From the NCBI GenBank assembly GCA_041658725.1, contig JBAZZQ010000010.1:1-64000 (forward strand): 64,000 nucleotides of DNA. The letters are read 5' to 3'. Below, one piece after another: positions 51,753 through 62,009 of the stretch. Made by a program: the position numbers and the translations under genes. A model generated the notes under the pieces. The model made no database searches, was not told the origin of the DNA, and saw only the letters and a list, made by a program, of their open reading frames with translations. The stretch is from JBAZZQ01 sp041658725 (GTDB lineage Bacteria; Planctomycetota; Phycisphaerae; JAAYCJ01). Each line of letters starts with the position of its first letter. The stretch's first letter is position 1.

Positions 51753-53189
51753 ATGGCAAAATGTGGTTTTGGCAAGGTTGTGATAAATGATGTCTGGGAG
51801 GCCAAATATCCTTTCGGTACCGATATTGAAGGCCGGTTTTTATATGCTCAGGAGGCCGATCGTCAATGGCTCCTGGCGACCTTTGACGTCTCCTATATGT
51901 TTCGCCGCACCAGTTTGGCCTGGCGAAAGGCTGTTTCACAAGAAACGGGGATTCCCGTCCAGAATATCTGGGTTCATGAGCTTCAGAATCACAGCGCTCC
52001 CATTGCTCTGGAACTGGACGGCAAGCCCTGTGAAAAACTGGTCGAGGCGTCACTGCCGGTAATTCGAAGAATAATGAAGGAAGCCCAAGAGGCAGAATTG
52101 GCATACGTCCTGGTCGATTTGGGGGATCGGCACAATATAAACCGGGAGAAGTACATTCCGGGATTGGGATCTGTCACGGTCTTTCTCGGTTGCGAGTTCG
52201 ACGAGTCCGGGCGGGCCTATTGCCAGGATCCTTCGGCAATGAACCTGGGGGGGTGGGTTCCCGATGTGCCGGCATTCAAAGAGCGGATTTACTTTGACGC
52301 CCCGGCCGATCCCCAGGGAGCACTCCTGGTCTTCCGCACTCCGCGGGGAGACATTCTGGGTACCCTGGCGCGGTTCAGCGCTCATTCCGATGTGGTGGGA
52401 GGCTGCACCTGGGACCTGGGTCGCCGGGAAACGACCGATACGCATTACCATTTCGACTGGCCGGGATATACCCGCCAAGCCGTGGATTCGCAACTGGGCG
52501 GGATCAATGTCTGCGTGTGCGGCCCATGCGGTAACCTTTCCACGAAGAAACGCCGCATTCCCGGCTATGAATCCGGGGACCGGCAGGCCCGCGAGATCGG
52601 GACCGCGGTTGCGGATGAACTGCTCTCGGAGTGGAAAAAAGTCAAGCCTCGGTGGGAACCCTTGCACCTGGGAATTCAGGCCGGGACTAATGTCAATCTT
52701 CCTTTGCGGGATACCCTTCCCCGCCGCCGGGAGGAATTAAAAGGAACCGAAACTATTACCAAAGAAAAGCTCGAGGCCTTTTTAAACGCCATAAAAAATG
52801 GAGAACCCGCGTACCGGATCAAGCAGAGAGTGGATGAGTATTATCACTGGTCGTGCATGAATCAGATCGTGGACCGTTGGGCGGCATTGTCGGACCGGGA
52901 ACTGCACGATCAGATCATGACGGTGGAACTGGAGGCCCTGCGGCTGAACGATCTTGTGCTCGCGGGTTTGCCGGGGGAGAGCATGACGGAGACGTGCCAG
53001 TGGCTTCGAGCCCAGTCCCTTGGAAACAAATTGATCGTTCTCGATCAGGTCAACGGATATTGCCTTTACCAGACGACGGCGGAGCAATACGATCAGGGCG
53101 GGTATAGTTACTGGGGCAGTTGCCTAGCCCGTAACTCGGAAAGAATCACCCGGAATAAGGCATTGGAAGTTATACAAGAGGCCTGTTGA
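51753..53189 (+). CDS. Neutral-ceramidase-like hydrolase, paralogue 1
   Basis: 478 aa without a signal peptide. The N-terminal order resembles the neutral/alkaline ceramidase N-domain: PFGTDIEGRFLY, LLATFDVSYMF, then NIWVHELQNHSAP (His75, His80) in place of the THTHSGP zinc site, and LARFSAHSDVVGG (near 211) in place of the second histidine block. Later blocks, VCVCGPCGNLS and GLPGESMTETCQWLRAQSLG, are shared with paralogue 2 at 62009. True ceramidases are longer and secreted, so the substrate is likely a different amide or ester. The next gene, GH4, begins 34 nt on. Confidence 0.7.
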   Translation: MAKCGFGKVVINDVWEAKYPFGTDIEGRFLYAQEADRQWLLATFDVSYMFRRTSLAWRKAVSQETGIPVQNIWVHELQNHSAPIALELDGKPCEKLVEASLPVIRRIMKEAQEAELAYVLVDLGDRHNINREKYIPGLGSVTVFLGCEFDESGRAYCQDPSAMNLGGWVPDVPAFKERIYFDAPADPQGALLVFRTPRGDILGTLARFSAHSDVVGGCTWDLGRRETTDTHYHFDWPGYTRQAVDSQLGGINVCVCGPCGNLSTKKRRIPGYESGDRQAREIGTAVADELLSEWKKVKPRWEPLHLGIQAGTNVNLPLRDTLPRRREELKGTETITKEKLEAFLNAIKNGEPAYRIKQRVDEYYHWSCMNQIVDRWAALSDRELHDQIMTVELEALRLNDLVLAGLPGESMTETCQWLRAQSLGNKLIVLDQVNGYCLYQTTAEQYDQGGYSYWGSCLARNSERITRNKALEVIQEAC

Positions 53190-53223
53190 ACTGCTTTGGA
53201 TAGGGAATAGAAGGAAGACGTTT

Positions 53224-54555
53224 ATGCCTGCGATTAAACTTTGTATTATCGGTGGGGGAAGTCATTATACCCACCACATGCTCAAGACGTTAGCCGACTA
53301 CGTCGCCACGGGTGACCTGGCGGGTTCGACAATTTGTCTTTACGACATTAACCAGGAAACGGCCCGGTTAATGTCGGATTTCGGTAACAGCGTAGCCCGA
53401 TCTAAGAAATTAGATTTTCGGATGGAAGCCGAATGCTTTTTGGAAAAAGCGCTGGAAGGCTGCGACTTTGTTTTTTCTTCGATTCGAGTCGGCGGATTGG
53501 ATCAGTTGGCCTTGGATGAAGAGTTACCCTTAAAATATGGCCTGTTGGGTCAGGAAACGACCGGGGTTTCCGGGGTGTTCATGTTGTGTCGCCAAGCCCC
53601 GGCGATCATCGAATACGCTAAAGCCATCGAGAAGATTTGTCCCCACGCCATCGTGATTAACTATTCCAATCCTTCCGGAATGGTTACCGAATTGACCCAG
53701 AGAGTTACGAAGTTAAATTGCCTCGGTCTGTGTGACGGAGTGTACACGGTCAAGTGGTTGATGTGTATTTTGATGGGTTTGCCGCGGTCTGAGGCCAGAA
53801 ATATTGAGGCCTATGTGGCGGGAGTTAATCACTGTACCTGGACCCTCGGATTAAGGTATCAGGGACAGGATCTTTATCCGCAGGTGGGAGAATTATTTGA
53901 GAAAATGCATTGGAAAGATGAAAAGTTTAATTGGCATCAACAATTGGACCAATGTTATCACATCTACCGGCACTATGGTCTTCTGCCCGGCTCGACGTCG
54001 TATATCAACTATCATTTGTATGTTAAAAGATTTATGGCGGAGTGTGAAAAACCGGAGCACTATCGGGCTTCCATCGACTTGAGAGAGGAGACTAGGCGAA
54101 TTTATTCTTATGTACGCGATCAAGTCGGAAAAGCCGATGCGAACTTTGTGGACGCGGGCGGAGAATCGGCCCACGGCGATCAGGCCATGGGTGCCTTGTA
54201 TAAGATGGCCTGCGATACCGGAGATCTGGAGATCGTCAATGTCCGTAATAATGGTGGGATTTCCAATCTGCCGGACGACACGGTGGTGGAGGTTCCCGCC
54301 CTCATGAACCGACAGGGGGCATTTTCATTGTCCATGGGTCCTTTGCCCCGTTCGGTAGTTGGTCACGTTTATGCCACGGCCGTTCACTATAGCCTTGCTG
54401 TCGATGCCGCCCTCTCCGGCGACAAGAAGAAAGTCATGCAGGCGGCCATGGCCTTTCCCAGCAACGTTGATATCGACTTGATGGAAAGATGCGTTGAGGA
54501 ATTATTTGAACAAAACAAAAAATGGTTGCCGCAGTTTAAACATGAAGGAACGTAA
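53224..54555 (+). CDS. GH4-family NAD/Mn-dependent glycosidase
   Basis: 443 aa, cytoplasmic. GH4 enzymes cleave glycosides by a redox-elimination path using NAD and a divalent metal. The Rossmann motif CIIGGGSHYT covers residues 7-16. Metal ligands are Cys170 in LGLCDG and His203 in AGVNHCTW, and NYSNPSG and YGLLGQETTGVSGVFM are intact. The specificity (alpha-galactoside, glucoside or glucuronide) cannot be read from sequence alone. Its end overlaps the start of the next gene by 14 nt, so they are translationally coupled. Confidence 0.92.
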   Translation: MPAIKLCIIGGGSHYTHHMLKTLADYVATGDLAGSTICLYDINQETARLMSDFGNSVARSKKLDFRMEAECFLEKALEGCDFVFSSIRVGGLDQLALDEELPLKYGLLGQETTGVSGVFMLCRQAPAIIEYAKAIEKICPHAIVINYSNPSGMVTELTQRVTKLNCLGLCDGVYTVKWLMCILMGLPRSEARNIEAYVAGVNHCTWTLGLRYQGQDLYPQVGELFEKMHWKDEKFNWHQQLDQCYHIYRHYGLLPGSTSYINYHLYVKRFMAECEKPEHYRASIDLREETRRIYSYVRDQVGKADANFVDAGGESAHGDQAMGALYKMACDTGDLEIVNVRNNGGISNLPDDTVVEVPALMNRQGAFSLSMGPLPRSVVGHVYATAVHYSLAVDAALSGDKKKVMQAAMAFPSNVDIDLMERCVEELFEQNKKWLPQFKHEGT

Positions 54556-57500
54556 CGTGGATAAACGCAGGAAGTTATATATCTTCATTTTTAAAGTTCT
54601 TTTCTTTTCCGTGGGTATTCCGTATGTGTTCTCCGCACAGGGCATACCAAACAAAGCCTACTTTATACCGCCGAGAACGGACAATGGGTTTTGGATCCAT
54701 CGCCTCGATTTGCGGCTGGTTTCCGGCAATGTATTCTGCTGGTCCAGCCAGGGGGTAAGTTTCGACCAGTATAAAATTGAATCCTCAAATGGAAATTCGG
54801 ATGCAACCCTCACGATCCGGCTGGATTTACCTGAACCGGTCCGCCTGGCGGAAATCGCCGAAACCTCGCCGTGGTATTTGAACCTGATCCAAAAGGATTG
54901 CAGCTTTTCCTTGTTCCTGGCGAAGGATGATCATGACTGGGGTTTTCCGGCCGCCCAGTGCGCCGGACCGGTCAATCGATATAAATACTTGTCCGGTGAA
55001 AAAGACTTCGGCCCAGCGGGAACAAAGACTGTATACTGTCGCTTGGAGGTTAAGGGGCCGCCGGGGAAAATGCATTATTTCAACGGCAATGAACTGACGT
55101 TTATTTTTACTCCAATTTGCCAGCCGGCAATTCCCGGCCGCAAACCCATTCTGAAGGCATCGCCTCTGGCCGATCGTCCGCCCGTTATTGACGGAAAACT
55201 CAACGATCCCTGCTGGACCCAAGCCGCAAAGGCGGGGCCGTTTTGTCGGGTTCAAACCGGCGGGCAAGCGTCTACGGAGACCTACGGCTTGGTGTGTTAT
55301 GATCGGGAAAAAATGTACATTGGTTTTATCTGTAAGGAACCTCAAATTGAAAAAATCCGGAGTTCCCACTTGCCCGATTCGGGAGGCGGGGTTTTCACCG
55401 AGGAGTGCGTGGAAGTGTTTCTGGCCCCGTCGCAGGGTGGAACACCCTACTACCATTTCGCCGTGAACCCCCGCGGCGCCCGCTACAGTGCCCAGGGAAG
55501 GGATTCCTCCTGGCCGGGGGTTTGGGAGACGGCCGCTTCCCTTCAGTCGGACAATTGGACGGCCGAATTCGCCATTGATTTGGGGTGTCTGGGGATACAA
55601 TCGGGACTCAACGGCACGGAACCCCGGTGGCGTCTTAATTTGTGCCGGGGACGCCGGGTGGCCGGGGAAGAACTGACCGCCTGGGCCCCCACGGGGGGCG
55701 CTTTTCATCTGCCTCCGCGGTTCGGCTATCTGGACGGAATTGATCTTAACTATGATCGATTTGATGTCTCATTTCCGGAGATGCAGGCTCGGACAAATCC
55801 CCTGGATACCCAGGAGATCCTTGTTCGGCGAGTGGATTCGAAAAGGAAGTCGCGACCTCTGACGTATGCCGTTCTGGAAAACGACCGTCCGGTCGGCAAG
55901 GGAATTTTGACTGCGAAGGAGGAAAAACCGTATCGTCTTCCCATCATGCTTTCCGCGGCAAGGCCCGAAGGCAAGCTGACGTTACAGGTCAACGATGAGT
56001 TCGGGAGACTCTTTTCTACGGTATTGCCATACCGGTTTTCCTGCTTCGATGCCTACTTTCGATTGTCCTATTACACTCATGAAAAAACCGCCGAGCTTAG
56101 AGTATCAATGGAAAACGGCCGAAACCTCCTCAATCACCCGGACCTGACCCTGTCCCTCAAACTGGCCGGACCCAAAGGCCAGGACCTGGGTACCTGGGAA
56201 AAACCCATAACCGCGGCTACCCTGGATATTCCGCTTCTTTTGGAACACGTGCCACTAGGTGAGTCCAAAGCGGTTCTGGATTTTTATCAAGGAATCGGTT
56301 CCGGAAGGAAGAAGATAGAAACCCGTTCGGCCCCCTTGCGGAAACTCACCCCGGCCCCGATGGAAGTGAAGATCCGCGATCGCCGCTACCTCCAGGTCAA
56401 CGGGAAGCCGTATTTTGTGGTCGGGGTACATGAAATCTACGACAGTCCGGGGCGTTATGGACAATCGACCCAATTCGAGGAACTTTCCCACTATGGCTTC
56501 AACACATTCGGCACCTTCACGGAATGGCCCAGCAAGAATCTGGAGGCCACCTACGACAAATTCGCCGCCCTGGGCATGTTTTTTTCAGAATTGAGGGGAG
56601 TGATCCGGGAGAATACGACCCGGAACGAGGCAGCCGCGTTTTTTGCAGATTACCGGAAGCATAACGCCCTGCTCTTTTACTATTTCGACGAGCCGCTCGT
56701 TTTCGGTATTTCCGCGAAACGGGCTCGTCTGGCCCGCGAGATGGCCCACGCGGTTGATCCCTATCGGCCGATGTACATCAACTTTAATTTCCCGGGGGCC
56801 GTGATCGGATACGAAGGGACCTACGACGTGGCCGGGACAGACCCGTACCCGCTGGAGGTAAACGGGGGCACGGTCGAAGCGGTGGGCGAACGGACCCGCG
56901 AGCTGGTGCGGTTGACCAAAAGCCAAGTGCCGGTGTTGATGATCATGCAGGCATTCTATGAGGACAAGGTCTGGCGACGACCCACAGCGGCGGAACTGAG
57001 GAGTATGACCTATCTTAGCCTGGTTAACGGAGCTACCGCGGGAATATCATTTTTCTCGTACAACTACGGATGGTGGCCCGTAGAGGCCGGATCGGAACGT
57101 CACGGAGGCGCAGGCATTCGTCAAACTCCGACCCTGGCGGCCGTGACGAAACGGTTGACACTCGAAATCAAAGCTCTTACTCCGGTCATCGTGGCAGAAA
57201 CTTCGACAAAAGTGACCCTTGCTCCAGAAAATAACCGAAAAATTGAATTTCTGGCCAAGGAATACGATGGAAATCTGTGGGTCTTGGCCGTCAATAATGA
57301 CCCACGAAAACAGACGGCGGTATTTGTGATTGACATCAAAGATCAACCGACTCAAGTCCGTGAATGGTTCGAGGGAAGAAACATTCAGCTTTCCGGCAGT
57401 AGGCTAATTGATGATTTTGAACCTTATGCCTCTCACGTTTATGTTATTGGAGACTTGAGTAAATCCAGTGCGAATACCCCGCGGATACCACAATTTAAAC

Positions 57501-58153
57501 CGGAGTATCCTCGGGGTTACGATCCAAAACACACCTTATTTTTGGCTTCCTTTGAGGGAAATACCTCCGATGGTTTTCAACCCGACATTGCGTATATCCC
57601 CACGCAGCGTCATATAAGGAATATAGGAAAACAAGCCGAGATCGTGGATGCCCGATACGGCAGAGGATTGATGGCGAGACCAGGCTTTGAGCTCAGCTTC
57701 TTTACCTCCGGGAACCTACGTTCGGATCGAGGAACCATTGATTGCTGGATCAAACCCAACTGGAACGGACAAGATTCTCACCTTCACTATCTTTTCGATA
57801 TGAAAATTGATGAAAGTAACCGGATGAGTATTTACCATGACGGTCCCCGAGGACAGCTTTTGTTTCTCCTGCGGAATCAGGGTGTCATCAACGATATCTC
57901 GGTTTGCGTCAATGCGAAGGGCCTTGACTGGAAAGCGGGCACCTGGCACCATCTGATTTATACGTTTGATTTTGATAAACTTATGTTTTGTGCCTACGTG
58001 GACTCCAAGCTGGTCGGTAAATCCGCCAACAAGGCCGTTCCCTTTAAATTGCCTGAGGAAATGGCCGTTGGGTGTCGTGCGGAAACATACGAATATTCTT
58101 TGGACGGCGTGATTGATGAGCTGCATATTCTGGATATTGCCCGATGTCCCTGA
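54542..58153 (+). CDS. Secreted multi-domain glycoside hydrolase-like protein (CBM9-like, TIM barrel, LamG-like)
   Basis: 1203 aa. Signal peptide about 1-31 after a basic start. Residues about 205-400 form a CBM9/DOMON-like carbohydrate-binding domain (PVIDGKLNDPCWTQA, ECVEVFLAP, FGYLDGI). About 610-900 is a TIM-barrel-like domain with YLQVNGKPYFVVGVHEIYD, FYYFDEPLVFG (a candidate acid/base glutamate near 718) and GISFFSYNYGWW. Residues about 995-1203 form a LamG/concanavalin-like domain (GTIDCWIKPNW, GTWHHLIYTFD, DGVIDELHI). This is the only clearly exported enzyme in the operon and probably starts attack on the polymer outside. ATG 54542 is the best start. Confidence 0.82.
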   Translation: MKERNVDKRRKLYIFIFKVLFFSVGIPYVFSAQGIPNKAYFIPPRTDNGFWIHRLDLRLVSGNVFCWSSQGVSFDQYKIESSNGNSDATLTIRLDLPEPVRLAEIAETSPWYLNLIQKDCSFSLFLAKDDHDWGFPAAQCAGPVNRYKYLSGEKDFGPAGTKTVYCRLEVKGPPGKMHYFNGNELTFIFTPICQPAIPGRKPILKASPLADRPPVIDGKLNDPCWTQAAKAGPFCRVQTGGQASTETYGLVCYDREKMYIGFICKEPQIEKIRSSHLPDSGGGVFTEECVEVFLAPSQGGTPYYHFAVNPRGARYSAQGRDSSWPGVWETAASLQSDNWTAEFAIDLGCLGIQSGLNGTEPRWRLNLCRGRRVAGEELTAWAPTGGAFHLPPRFGYLDGIDLNYDRFDVSFPEMQARTNPLDTQEILVRRVDSKRKSRPLTYAVLENDRPVGKGILTAKEEKPYRLPIMLSAARPEGKLTLQVNDEFGRLFSTVLPYRFSCFDAYFRLSYYTHEKTAELRVSMENGRNLLNHPDLTLSLKLAGPKGQDLGTWEKPITAATLDIPLLLEHVPLGESKAVLDFYQGIGSGRKKIETRSAPLRKLTPAPMEVKIRDRRYLQVNGKPYFVVGVHEIYDSPGRYGQSTQFEELSHYGFNTFGTFTEWPSKNLEATYDKFAALGMFFSELRGVIRENTTRNEAAAFFADYRKHNALLFYYFDEPLVFGISAKRARLAREMAHAVDPYRPMYINFNFPGAVIGYEGTYDVAGTDPYPLEVNGGTVEAVGERTRELVRLTKSQVPVLMIMQAFYEDKVWRRPTAAELRSMTYLSLVNGATAGISFFSYNYGWWPVEAGSERHGGAGIRQTPTLAAVTKRLTLEIKALTPVIVAETSTKVTLAPENNRKIEFLAKEYDGNLWVLAVNNDPRKQTAVFVIDIKDQPTQVREWFEGRNIQLSGSRLIDDFEPYASHVYVIGDLSKSSANTPRIPQFKPEYPRGYDPKHTLFLASFEGNTSDGFQPDIAYIPTQRHIRNIGKQAEIVDARYGRGLMARPGFELSFFTSGNLRSDRGTIDCWIKPNWNGQDSHLHYLFDMKIDESNRMSIYHDGPRGQLLFLLRNQGVINDISVCVNAKGLDWKAGTWHHLIYTFDFDKLMFCAYVDSKLVGKSANKAVPFKLPEEMAVGCRAETYEYSLDGVIDELHILDIARCP

Positions 58154-58183
58154 AAACCAAGAAATTGAAAGGATGACGCCGTT

Positions 58184-59728
58184 ATGATCGGAATGCATCT
58201 GGATATGAAATGGTCCATGTATACAAAAAAGTATTTTCGGGAGATAGTCCGCCACGCTTCGGACCTGGGAATGGATACCATTCTGTTGGAATTCGAAAAT
58301 AAAATTTTTATGGAACGATTTAAATCGGCAATTCACCCCGATGCATGGTCCATTAACGATTTGAAGTGGTTTCTGCAACTTTGTCGCAACCATCATATTA
58401 CCGTTATACCGAAAGTTCCTTTGTTGGGTCATATGGAATGGCTTTTGCAATGGCCCTGGTGGTCTCATTTGCAGGAAAATGCAGACCGGCGAGAAATATG
58501 CCCCACGCACCCGGAGGTCCCAATCTTTGTGAGCAAGCTGCTCAAAGAGGTGTTACAGATATTTCCGGATGCGCCCTGCATACATCTCGGCGGTGATGAA
58601 TCCTTCTCGCTGGGTACTTGTCAAAGGTGTTTGGATACAGGGAAGACAAAGAGCAGAATTTACCTAGACCACTATTTGCCTCTTATCCAACAAGTCCAAG
58701 CCGCAGGAAGACGGCCCATGATTTATGGCGATATGATTTTAGGCCATCCGGAAATTATGGACAATCTGCCTCGGTCCCTTGTCATCTGTGATTGGGACTA
58801 CTGGTCCGGGACAGGGCCTGGCCGTAATGTCTGGGGTTATCAAGGGATTTCCAAGGTAGCGGAGCTGAAACATTTCCCCCCTCAGTTCAATAGATTTCGA
58901 AAATATTTTACCAGCCCTGATGACACTCTGGCATCGTTTCCTTATGCCACTTTTTTAAAGGACGAGGGTTTCGATGTGGTTTTAATGCCTTCCGCCCGGT
59001 GTATGGGTGATAATTATTGTACGCCGCGAACCTGGCTTCACGCGCGAAACGCTTGCGCAGCGGGGCAAAAGGCGGCCGAATTGGGTCTGGAGGGTTTGAT
59101 CATTACCTCTTGGGCAGTTCGATTCAACCCCCTTGAAACCAATTGGCCTTCGATTGCCGCAGGGGCATGGAGTTATCGTGAACCTCAATTGGAGTTGGAA
59201 CAAATAAGCGAACGATTTGCATTTCACTTTTTTGGGTTGGATTGTACGGAGCTGTTTAATATTTTTGACTTGTTAAGCCCCACCCTGCCTGATTTGCAGG
59301 CCCACCATGCGAATCCCTATCCCCCGGATATCGTTCATAATTATATTCATACTCTTTATAAAGATCCTCATTCAGAATCATGCCGATTTGTGGCGCAAAA
59401 TCTTTCCCAAATCAAAAAGTCGTATGATTTGGGTCTGAATAAATTACAAAAGCTTTATGATAAAGTAATTCGGAATCGCACTATGTATCAACATTGGTTA
59501 CTTATGGCAAAAACATTAAAACACAAGGCGGATAGGGTTGTGACGCTTATCGAATTGGTTCAGAATCGTAAACTACCCCGCCGCGGGTTTAATAAAATTT
59601 TAAATGAAATAGAGGGGCTATCTGCCGAATACCAAAAAGTTTTAGGTAAAACGATTCTAGAAGTATCTCTTGACATGGAACTGCGACTTCGTTTCGAGGA
59701 AGTAAACGAGCTGATCACAACTTGTTAA
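58184..59728 (+). CDS. GH20-like beta-N-acetylhexosaminidase
   Basis: 514 aa, no signal peptide. The signature HLGGDES (Asp138-Glu139) is the catalytic pair of GH20, which uses the substrate's N-acetyl group. Other barrel elements are GMHLDMKWSMYTKKYFREIV, VIPKVPLLGHMEWLLQWP, and WDYWSGTGPGRNVWGY. The C-terminal 120 residues are helical. It starts 30 nt after the previous gene. With the GH38 and GH4 enzymes it implies a hexosamine-containing glycan brought into the cell. Confidence 0.85.
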   Translation: MIGMHLDMKWSMYTKKYFREIVRHASDLGMDTILLEFENKIFMERFKSAIHPDAWSINDLKWFLQLCRNHHITVIPKVPLLGHMEWLLQWPWWSHLQENADRREICPTHPEVPIFVSKLLKEVLQIFPDAPCIHLGGDESFSLGTCQRCLDTGKTKSRIYLDHYLPLIQQVQAAGRRPMIYGDMILGHPEIMDNLPRSLVICDWDYWSGTGPGRNVWGYQGISKVAELKHFPPQFNRFRKYFTSPDDTLASFPYATFLKDEGFDVVLMPSARCMGDNYCTPRTWLHARNACAAGQKAAELGLEGLIITSWAVRFNPLETNWPSIAAGAWSYREPQLELEQISERFAFHFFGLDCTELFNIFDLLSPTLPDLQAHHANPYPPDIVHNYIHTLYKDPHSESCRFVAQNLSQIKKSYDLGLNKLQKLYDKVIRNRTMYQHWLLMAKTLKHKADRVVTLIELVQNRKLPRRGFNKILNEIEGLSAEYQKVLGKTILEVSLDMELRLRFEEVNELITTC

Positions 59729-59744
59729 TAAAAGGAATAAGATA

Positions 59745-62009
59745 ATGAAACCGACACTGGGTGAAATTTTGGATAAGAAAGTCTCCGACCTTGATCCATC
59801 CGATTTTATGAAAACAGAAAAGTGGCTCGAGGCCTGGTATTGCCTGCACAATAAAAACTTGACCGTGGTCGTGGATACCATCCGTCCCCGGGTGTTCCGG
59901 ATTTATACCCATGGAAAATTCGGCGACTTCCAAAATCTGCTTTACGACAGCAATGCCTGGCGGGAATTGACGGGCTTGTGCGGAATCGTGCCGTCGTACA
60001 AAATCAAAGGCGAAACGGCCACCCCGTTTATTCCCCACGCCTACCATTTCGAGGATTTCAGCAAAGGAAACGTCCGATTTGATGAAAAAAGTAATTCCGT
60101 GCACATCGAAAGCATCGATTGTTTCACGCCCGGAAACCTGAATGATCTGATCTGGTCCAAAGACGCCATGAAGGATTATAACATCAAGGAGCACCGTCGT
60201 CCGCCGATTGATTTTGCCGTTCACCTGGAAGACAATGAGCTTACGGTCAAGGTAAAATATCCCCCGAGCATGGAGAAGGGAATGTTGCATCTGAACCTTT
60301 ATCCGTTGTATACCCACTATGCGGGGGAAGATAAAGAAAAGCATATCGTGGAATACTTCCAGTCGGGATTTGAGGAAAACTCCTGGCCCCATTTTGATCG
60401 GGTTCTGGGCAAGACGATTGATTTGGAGGATGAATTTTGTCGGCTGCCGCGGCTGACGATTACGAGCCGAACGGGCCAGTGTCGCATGGTCTCTCAAACG
60501 GATCAGGAGCGGTTCGGGGCCTTTCGGCTCCAGGTCACCCTGGAAACCACCAGTCAGGAGGAAGAAATACGGGTCCGACTAGATAAGAATCCCCTCTTGG
60601 TAAAAGTCCCTCCTTTGGTACCGGCGGGTAAGAAAACCAAGATACAAATTGACGGGAGTAATCTCCTTTCCTGCACCATCGACGAGACGGAAAAAAAGAT
60701 CACGAAAACAACCAAGAACGGCTATGAGGTATCCGTGGTCTTGGCGGAAGGCCCCCATGAATTGCTTGTGAAAAGCAAATCCGGGTTTGCCCGCCGAAAA
60801 ATCTACGCGATCGAGGTTTCGAAAAAGAAAATCGAAACAATGGGCAACGCAATCCTGAGAACCTTCTGGAAGGATAAAGACAAGAAGGACATCATTCCTT
60901 ACACCTTCGATCTGACCACGTTGGAACCCACCTATCGGGAAGGTTGCGGTTATTGCTCTCACGCGGTGCGGGCCTTGACTCTACTCGCCCTGGCCACGCG
61001 GCTTTTGGGGGATCGGAAATACGTGGACGGGGCGTACAAATGCCTCAAGGCCCTGGTGAAAAAATCCCATGCCTTCGAGAACGGTGATCTGCTGCTGACC
61101 ATCTGGCTGGACCGCAAGGGCCAGCCTATGCTCCTCGATGCCTGCCGACCATCGGATCTGGGCATCATGGTGCGGGGTTTCCTGTATGTCTCTAAAACTT
61201 ATCGGGAGATAAAACAGGAAAAGAAAAGCAGAGAATGCCTGAATTACGCCGTCCGCTATGCCCGGACGCTCTTTCGAATGCAGCGGGAAGACGGGGCTTT
61301 TTATTCCCGATATTCCTTCCCTGACGCAAAACCGACTTCCCAAATGGTGGGAACCGTGAACAACTGGACCATTCAAATCTGGAACCTGGCCGAGGAGTGT
61401 CGGCGGTACGATTCGGTATTGGCGAAACGCTTTAAGGAACTGCTGGAAAAATATATCGACTTTACGCTTTTCAAGAAAGAACCCTCGCAATTGAAAGTGA
61501 CGGGGGGGGCCGACGAAGGACCCGCCAACTACCCGGACGACCTGGCGACGCTATCGGCTAATCTGACGATCAAGTACCTGCTGACGCGGGACGAAAAATA
61601 CAAAAAGTACGCCCAGGACGCCTTCAAGATGAGCTTCTGTTACCGCGACCATCGCCTGGAATTTCCCCAGACGTATATGTATCCTCCTACCCCTCACATG
61701 TCCTTCTATAACGATCTGCCCCTGGGATTGCCGGGAAGAGGGGATATGACGGACAAGACAGGAAACGAGGCCGGACTCTTCCTGAAAAAATGGTTGGACG
61801 ATGATTTCGGGGAATACGTCGCCTGTCTCTGCACACAAAGCACCTTTACCGATAATTTCAAATCCAACGGAGGTTTGTATATATGCAATATTGACGTACC
61901 GAACTATTCGTATAAAAGACGATACAATGGTTATATGAATTCCTACGCCGGTATGGGGATTGTGTTGTATGAGTTGACGAAGAATTATTTGGAAAAGGAC
62001 AAAAAATAA
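59745..62009 (+). CDS. Protein with beta-sandwich and alpha/alpha-barrel regions, glycan-processing candidate
   Basis: 754 aa, no signal peptide. The N-terminal half is beta-rich (to about 370). From about 390 the C-terminal half has the tandem helices of an (alpha/alpha)6 barrel: GCGYCSHAVRALTLLALATR, DLGIMVRGFLYVSKTYR, RMQREDGAFYSRYSFPDAKP, and VTGGADEGPANYPDDLATLS. This resembles lyase or unsaturated-glucuronyl-hydrolase-type barrels, but no diagnostic motif is certain. I do not recognise the family. Its stop codon overlaps the ATG of the next gene by one base, which ties it to ceramidase-like paralogue 2. Confidence 0.65.
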   Translation: MKPTLGEILDKKVSDLDPSDFMKTEKWLEAWYCLHNKNLTVVVDTIRPRVFRIYTHGKFGDFQNLLYDSNAWRELTGLCGIVPSYKIKGETATPFIPHAYHFEDFSKGNVRFDEKSNSVHIESIDCFTPGNLNDLIWSKDAMKDYNIKEHRRPPIDFAVHLEDNELTVKVKYPPSMEKGMLHLNLYPLYTHYAGEDKEKHIVEYFQSGFEENSWPHFDRVLGKTIDLEDEFCRLPRLTITSRTGQCRMVSQTDQERFGAFRLQVTLETTSQEEEIRVRLDKNPLLVKVPPLVPAGKKTKIQIDGSNLLSCTIDETEKKITKTTKNGYEVSVVLAEGPHELLVKSKSGFARRKIYAIEVSKKKIETMGNAILRTFWKDKDKKDIIPYTFDLTTLEPTYREGCGYCSHAVRALTLLALATRLLGDRKYVDGAYKCLKALVKKSHAFENGDLLLTIWLDRKGQPMLLDACRPSDLGIMVRGFLYVSKTYREIKQEKKSRECLNYAVRYARTLFRMQREDGAFYSRYSFPDAKPTSQMVGTVNNWTIQIWNLAEECRRYDSVLAKRFKELLEKYIDFTLFKKEPSQLKVTGGADEGPANYPDDLATLSANLTIKYLLTRDEKYKKYAQDAFKMSFCYRDHRLEFPQTYMYPPTPHMSFYNDLPLGLPGRGDMTDKTGNEAGLFLKKWLDDDFGEYVACLCTQSTFTDNFKSNGGLYICNIDVPNYSYKRRYNGYMNSYAGMGIVLYELTKNYLEKDKK

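Noticed and set aside
51753..53189. Calling the two paralogues true ceramidases
   Set aside because: They lack a signal peptide, are shorter than known ceramidases, and the zinc motif is altered (HELQNHSAP), so only ceramidase-like is justified.
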